From the NCBI GenBank assembly GCA_014529385.2, contig CM043944.1, positions 54,977,768 to 55,041,767 on the forward strand: 64,000 bases of DNA, written 5' to 3'. The DNA comes from Adiantum capillus-veneris (Eukaryota > Streptophyta > Polypodiopsida > Polypodiales > Pteridaceae). The translations under genes were made by a program, and so were the position numbers. The notes beneath the pieces were generated by a model. The model was given only the letters and a program-made list of their open reading frames with translations. It was not told the DNA's origin and did not search any database. This document shows, piece by piece, positions 59,101-64,000 of the stretch (position 1 is its first letter; every line of letters begins with the position of its first letter).

Positions 59101-61527
59101 TTGGCAACCTTTATACACAAAGTGAAGTACATGGCACGGTTTATTCCATTGTCTTCGCAGCTTCTTTATCCATTACAGCAAGTGGCAAAGCATGATCCAT
59201 TGCAATGGGATGACAAGTGTGAAGAAGTGTTTCAAGAGGTGAAAGAGGTGTTAGGGGGGTTGTCAGCCATGCAGGCTCCTGATTGGGAGAAAGTTTTTTA
59301 TGTAAATCCATCAGTAGGGGATGATGCCATTGGAGCCATGCTATTGCAAAAGGGGAAGGGCAGCCATTATATGAGGCCAGTGTATTGTGCAAGCCGAGTG
59401 AAGTTGGTAGCGGAGAGAAAGTTATCGGAAGTAGAGCTAGTGATGGCTAGTGTAATATTTGCTTGTCGACGATTTCGTCATTACTTGCTACCACGGCCTT
59501 TTGTTTTCTTGACGAGTTATGCCTTTTTGCCACAGTTAATTAATGGTATTAACATGTCAAATGTGGTGAAGAAATGGGTAATTGAGCTGCAAGAGTTTGA
59601 GTTCTCTTTTCTAGTGGAAGATAGTACAAGGGCTACCCTAGCTGATTTGTTGACCTACAAGGAGAATCCCCTTATTGTTAAGGAAGAGGTGGTGAGAAAG
59701 GTAGTTGAAGAAGTGCCACAGATCAGCAATGCACATGTGTTGTTCTTTGATGGTTCATACAGAAAGAGCCATGATGCAGCTTCAGGGGGTATAGCACTTT
59801 ATGATCCAGAGGGGAAGCTAGTATGCAAGAGAGGGTTCAAATTGGATGCGCATAGTAACAATGAGGCTGAATATGCTACATTGGAAGCCGGATTACACAT
59901 TTGTTTGAAGCATGGGGTTCGAAGGTTGAGAATAAAAGGTGATGCCTTGTTAGTGGTGAAGCAAGTGTTGGGTGTGTGGAAGAGCAAGAACACCTCATTG
60001 AAGGAAATGTGCTTCAGAATTAAAGGCCTGTTAAAAAAGTTTGAAGCATGGAGTATCAGACACATTGAACGTGCTCTAAATGGAGAGGCACATGAAGCAG
60101 CTCAAGGCATGATTGGGGAGCTATTTGTGTTGAGGACCACTTTACCTCTTTATCATGGCCGGGAAAGTTTGGCTCAAGAAGAGGAGTTTTTGCTAACAGG
60201 AATCATTCCAAAGGAGATTCAGAAGTCTAAGAAGTATGGCTTTGTGCGTAGAGCATACAGGTACAAATTGATTGGTGATGTCTTATACATGAAAGGGGCT
60301 GATCTCGTGTTGAGACGTGTACCTTGGCGGGAGGAGCTTTACAGAGTGTTGGAAGAGAATCACGAAGGCGCATGTGGTGGCCATTTTGCTCTAAAGATCA
60401 CCTTGCATAAGATTTTGCAAGAGGGGTATGTATGGCCTAGTTTGCACAAGGATGTTCACCATTGGTGTAGGTCTTGCAATAGGTGTCAAGCATTTGGGAA
60501 GAGAGTGTTGAAGCCAGAGCTACGAAAAACCATTATGGCGTTTGATGTGTTTGAAAAGTGGGGGATTGATGCAATAGGCCCGTTACCTATCACAAGCAGG
60601 GGCAAAAGCTATATCTTGACGGCAGTGGACTATCTCTCTAGATGGGCAGAGGCTATAGCAGTAAAACAAATCACTGCAAAGGATGTGGCAAAATTTGTGT
60701 ATGATGAAATATGTTGCAAGTTTGGGGTGCCACTGGAGTTACTTTCAGATAAGGGGCCTGGCTTTAGAGCTAAACTGCTAGATTTTTTATGTGCAAAGAT
60801 GAAGATTAGGCACCAGCATACCACTCCTTATTACCCGCAGTGTAATGGCTTGAATGAAAGATTCAATGGTGAGTTGGTACAGATTCTTTCGAAAGTGACA
60901 GAGCACCAAGGAAAGAATTGGGATTTGGAATTGCCTAGTGCATTATGGGCTTACCGTACTTCGGTGAAGACAGGTACAGGGTTTACTCCATTTCATTTGG
61001 TGTATGGAAAGGAAGCACTATTGCCTGTGGAGGTAGAGTTGCCTGCGGTCAAGATGTTAGAGAAGTTGCTTGGGCCGCCTAGTGATGCATTCAAAGAGAG
61101 GCTCTTGCAGTTACAAGAGGTCCAGTTGGATAGGATGAGCGCTTTGGAGCATTATGGGCAGAGGCAGGATAAGGCTTTGACAAAGCTAAATGAAAAGGTC
61201 AAAAGTAAGGGTATCAAGCAACATGACTTGGTTTTGCGCTACAACAGTAAGCTGGACAACACCTTCCAAAAGAAGTTTCAAATTAAGTGGGAAGGCCCTT
61301 TCAAGGTAGTAGAGTGTTTTCCAAATGGCACATATCAGCTGGCTAACCTAGATGGTGTTCTACATAAGTCAAGGGTAAATGGATTGCGTCTTAAATTGTA
61401 TCATGCTAGATTGATGATGGTGGAACAAGATGAGTTATCGGTGGAGCAAGAAATGTTGGTGAAGGATGAGGAGACTTGTGATGCGGCGAGTCTCATATCT
61501 CTCTTTGCTGCTGCTGATCATGAATGA
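56176..61527 (+). CDS. C2 Gag-Pol polyprotein (gag, protease, RT, RNase H, second RNase H, integrase)
   Basis: Start chosen at ATG 56176 (context CCATGG), which aligns with the C1 gag start; the frame is open 19 codons further up but without ATG. 1783 residues, no break. Gag from residue 1 (MAFSYPEFHGRSDEDVEEFL); zinc knuckle CYNCGELGHISPQC at 289-302; protease YVDGGAQICV with Asp499; reverse transcriptase from about 780 (WVSPVVVSPKKDGKW) with FMDDF, Asp901-Asp902; gypsy RNase H about 1030-1150; second RNase H from about 1187 (VLFFDGSY, LDAHSNNEAEYATL). Integrase: His1396, His1403 and the 1431-1437 cysteines bind zinc; catalytic Asp1465, Asp1525, Glu1561 with exact DD35E spacing; C-terminus FQIKWEGPFKVVECFPNGTY. 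It would mediate the whole replication cycle. Gag and pol share one frame, so their ratio must be set some other way. Confidence 0.95.
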   Translation: MAFSYPEFHGRSDEDVEEFLEKMEVACISNQIHDPTQMLRLLQICLKSDARAWSKAFEEELRMADPPIRLSWDNLRHGLEVEFVKIEDPDKVWQEVQALVQKEGEPVDAYIRKFSLAWERMCKALAPQVPPPDMMKKDRFLAGLWENIRWRVELKKPRTYEDALEVARNKEWKMRKMSQLGVESLPMRAEFQPMDSLQGRMSGVHHEPVVPVTTQVMPAVVTTAVQDDGLRQDMRQVVDLMKNLSLNMLGQVGNNRGRGRFANQPGGEEKPRNGAGQSNSRFWRQTPTCYNCGELGHISPQCDKPPRMGGDMYPLPRQVLTRSNDYGIEIKGDEGTSGLTQEEKGKTKVLSVVTLEKASKLEDTLVMPIGKRTTEEKEGRSAPGPSKKKGKSHEGEDVKAKRKRRARRKFHVSDFPLGDGQLSYDLKEDLTSRKADVTFGQLIEMVPKLKRQWKRMVNPMEKEPERGSVKVLAMDELPDICPIVDVWHKRKNLGQGYVDGGAQICVITHSCVEKMGLTVAGVSGFRIRLTNHQKVKCLGVVKSLEVEAYDAKAVVDFHVMPAGLGAYPIILGRPWLRAVGAVQDWRRGTISLYGKTGTKKLYNMDTRKRLEELYEDEDESSDEDSSTVTDEDSDSTTSSDEDADVAFLLMDKEIQECGLVAFANEVEDESEGPYEVIEGLMQTKVELSKKQELMMQMISGDLSAMEKDIFLHMLASFPDLFITSYEEIRGFKGEEMHIELKEGSKPVRQRLRRMGQEQMEALREEVDKLLKAGFIVPVETTEWVSPVVVSPKKDGKWRICVDFKPLNAATKKNPYPLPFIDQILDSVAGYERYSVCDGFSGYFQLKIALKDRTKTTFITPWGCYCYTVLPFGLSNGPSFYQERANWVLEPFIGSCVKAFMDDFCVYSSRAEHHEKLQMVLARYDECGGQLNPKKCHLAQPRVKLLGHMVSENGIEADPDKVKSIILLPSPMSTKQLATFIHKVKYMARFIPLSSQLLYPLQQVAKHDPLQWDDKCEEVFQEVKEVLGGLSAMQAPDWEKVFYVNPSVGDDAIGAMLLQKGKGSHYMRPVYCASRVKLVAERKLSEVELVMASVIFACRRFRHYLLPRPFVFLTSYAFLPQLINGINMSNVVKKWVIELQEFEFSFLVEDSTRATLADLLTYKENPLIVKEEVVRKVVEEVPQISNAHVLFFDGSYRKSHDAASGGIALYDPEGKLVCKRGFKLDAHSNNEAEYATLEAGLHICLKHGVRRLRIKGDALLVVKQVLGVWKSKNTSLKEMCFRIKGLLKKFEAWSIRHIERALNGEAHEAAQGMIGELFVLRTTLPLYHGRESLAQEEEFLLTGIIPKEIQKSKKYGFVRRAYRYKLIGDVLYMKGADLVLRRVPWREELYRVLEENHEGACGGHFALKITLHKILQEGYVWPSLHKDVHHWCRSCNRCQAFGKRVLKPELRKTIMAFDVFEKWGIDAIGPLPITSRGKSYILTAVDYLSRWAEAIAVKQITAKDVAKFVYDEICCKFGVPLELLSDKGPGFRAKLLDFLCAKMKIRHQHTTPYYPQCNGLNERFNGELVQILSKVTEHQGKNWDLELPSALWAYRTSVKTGTGFTPFHLVYGKEALLPVEVELPAVKMLEKLLGPPSDAFKERLLQLQEVQLDRMSALEHYGQRQDKALTKLNEKVKSKGIKQHDLVLRYNSKLDNTFQKKFQIKWEGPFKVVECFPNGTYQLANLDGVLHKSRVNGLRLKLYHARLMMVEQDELSVEQEMLVKDEETCDAASLISLFAAADHE

Positions 61528-61533
61528 TCTAGC

Positions 61534-61555
61534 AGGCTAGGGGATGGGCAAATTA
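61534..61555 (+). promoter_or_regulatory. C2 polypurine tract
   Basis: AGGCTAGGGGATGGGCAAAT region immediately before the 3' LTR and 6 bp after the polyprotein stop. Primes plus-strand synthesis in this class. It is less pure than the tracts of C1 and family A. Confidence 0.55.
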
Positions 61556-62697
61556 TGTCAGGAGTTTTTTGGAGCAAGGGATTGCGCATATGTACATACC
61601 CATGCATGGTGCATCAAATAAAGTATTGCCCATTTTCCAGAGCCAGGTGGTTACGTGGGGCCCACATGTGTACAGGTAGGACACCATGTACATAGTGCAT
61701 CGATTTTCATCGTTACTAGTACCATTGTGTTTTTCTACAATAAGGAGGAGTTGGTAGCGCGTAAAACTTCTCGAGGAAGCTATCCGCGGGCCGACGACGT
61801 GAGGTCAGCAGGTGTGTCAGATGGCATCTAGTGGCGTCAGGAGGGCGAACGAGGTCAATATTTGCACGCAGATGAGGACGGACACAACGTGGGTGTTTGC
61901 TTGTGAGAATTATGCAGAAAGGTCATCATGAGGACCTTTTTTGGGGGCCACTTCACGTGGTGGCGAGATGCATTATTGGAAAAAAGCTGAGTGCCAGGTG
62001 TGCGAATGATGCAAAAAGGTGACAACTATGCACTGCGAGGTCAGTTTTTGGCCTGTTCGGGGTCCGTTTGAGGTCATCTAAAAGGCCAAGGGTGCCCAAC
62101 TAATAAAGCTAAGTGTGGGAACTAAAAAAACTGAGAGAAGACCAGAAAAAACGTGGAGAAGAGAGGAGGAACAGCCGCAGGTGTGTTTTTGCCCATTTTG
62201 GAGCCTGTTTTGGCCCTAAACTGCTCATCCGAGGTCGGATTTGAGCACTTTGACATTGTAGACTGGGGTTTTGGGCCGTTCCGGACGCGATGGCGCTGTC
62301 CATTTTGCCAAATTCCTCACTCTTTTCCTGCTGTTTTTCTGTGTAAGTTTCTCCTATGAGCGAAGTTTCTGCTCTAGTTTGTGATTGTATCTGGTATCTT
62401 TTACCCATATTGTGTGAGCTGTTTGCCCCATTGGTGTTGGCCCAAGCTCATTTGTATCTAAACATCAGAAATTCTCCTCTTTTGAGCTGAGTTTTTTGGG
62501 TGTGTGTGTGTATGTGTGTGTCTGTGTGGAGTGGGCAAGTGGATAGTCTCTCTCCTCTCACTCCAGAGGTGTGTTCCCTGTCTCGGCCAGGTGTGTTGTG
62601 TAAGCCGAGTGGTGCCCCATAGTGTGTGTGTGTATCTTCCCAAGAGTGTGTGTCGGGTCGTTATAGAGGTGCTGTGTGTGTTTTCATACCGCTCACA
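61556..62697 (+). repeat. C2 3' LTR
   Basis: 1142 bp, colinear with the 5' LTR at a constant offset of 7567 bp. Carries T at the two sites that are C in the 5' LTR. Confidence 0.96.

Positions 62698-64000
<1,303 letters not shown>

Larger units (their letters stand above)
53989..62697 (+). mobile_element. Ty3/gypsy Tat-type element C2, apparently complete
   Basis: Two 1142-bp LTRs (53989-55130 and 61556-62697) with TGTCAGGAG...GCTCACA ends, flanked by a 4-bp ACGC duplication. Primer-binding site candidate, leader, one uninterrupted gag-pol frame and polypurine tract are all present. The LTRs differ at two sites only. Total length 8709 bp. This is the only element in the window with every expected part intact. 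Confidence 0.95.

Overview
This window reads as repeat-rich plant nuclear DNA. Almost everything recognisable is transposable element: Ty1/copia, three kinds of Ty3/gypsy (a Tat-type group with two RNase H domains, a chromodomain type, and a type resembling fungal elements), two kinds of LINE, long CT/GA microsatellites, and a fragment of a plant-like alpha-tubulin. I see no bacterial operon structure, rRNA, tRNA or CRISPR, and no intact host gene. The species cannot be named; a large-genome plant is the simplest reading.

Layout. 1-1.6 kb: 3' end of a copia element and its LTR. 1.6-3.9 kb: mostly unassigned, with a small degenerate repeat cluster. 3.9-6.6 kb: 5'-truncated element of gypsy family A (+) with its LTR. 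6.6-8.9 kb: a long hairpin and a decayed spliced gene (-). 9.1-13.2 kb: a LINE (+) inserted in CT-rich DNA. 13.2-14.3 kb: CT-rich higher-order repeat. 14.3-21.8 kb: a second, longer family A element (-), decayed. 21.8-29.0 kb: relics of gypsy elements (-), including a 340-bp tandem duplication.

29.0-52.4 kb is a four-level nest. An L1-type LINE (-) is split by a chromodomain gypsy element D (29874-50025). D is split inside its gag zinc knuckle by a small non-autonomous LTR element F (35046-46560). F carries an alpha-tubulin fragment and is itself split by a Tat-type element C1 (35650-44985). Each LTR element has paired terminal repeats and short target-site duplications that match except for single C/T differences.

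52.4-54.0 kb: GC-rich and CT-array DNA. 53989-62697: an intact Tat-type element C2 with 1142-bp LTRs that differ at two positions and one uninterrupted 1783-codon gag-pol frame. 62.7-64 kb: unassigned sequence with a TATA-like motif and a 100-bp CT array.

Most-worth-checking items: the tubulin-carrying element F; the nested chronology; the fungal-like family A; the recent and apparently complete C2; and the LINE whose ORF1 and ORF2 share a frame separated by one stop codon. Element and family names A-G are labels for this report only.
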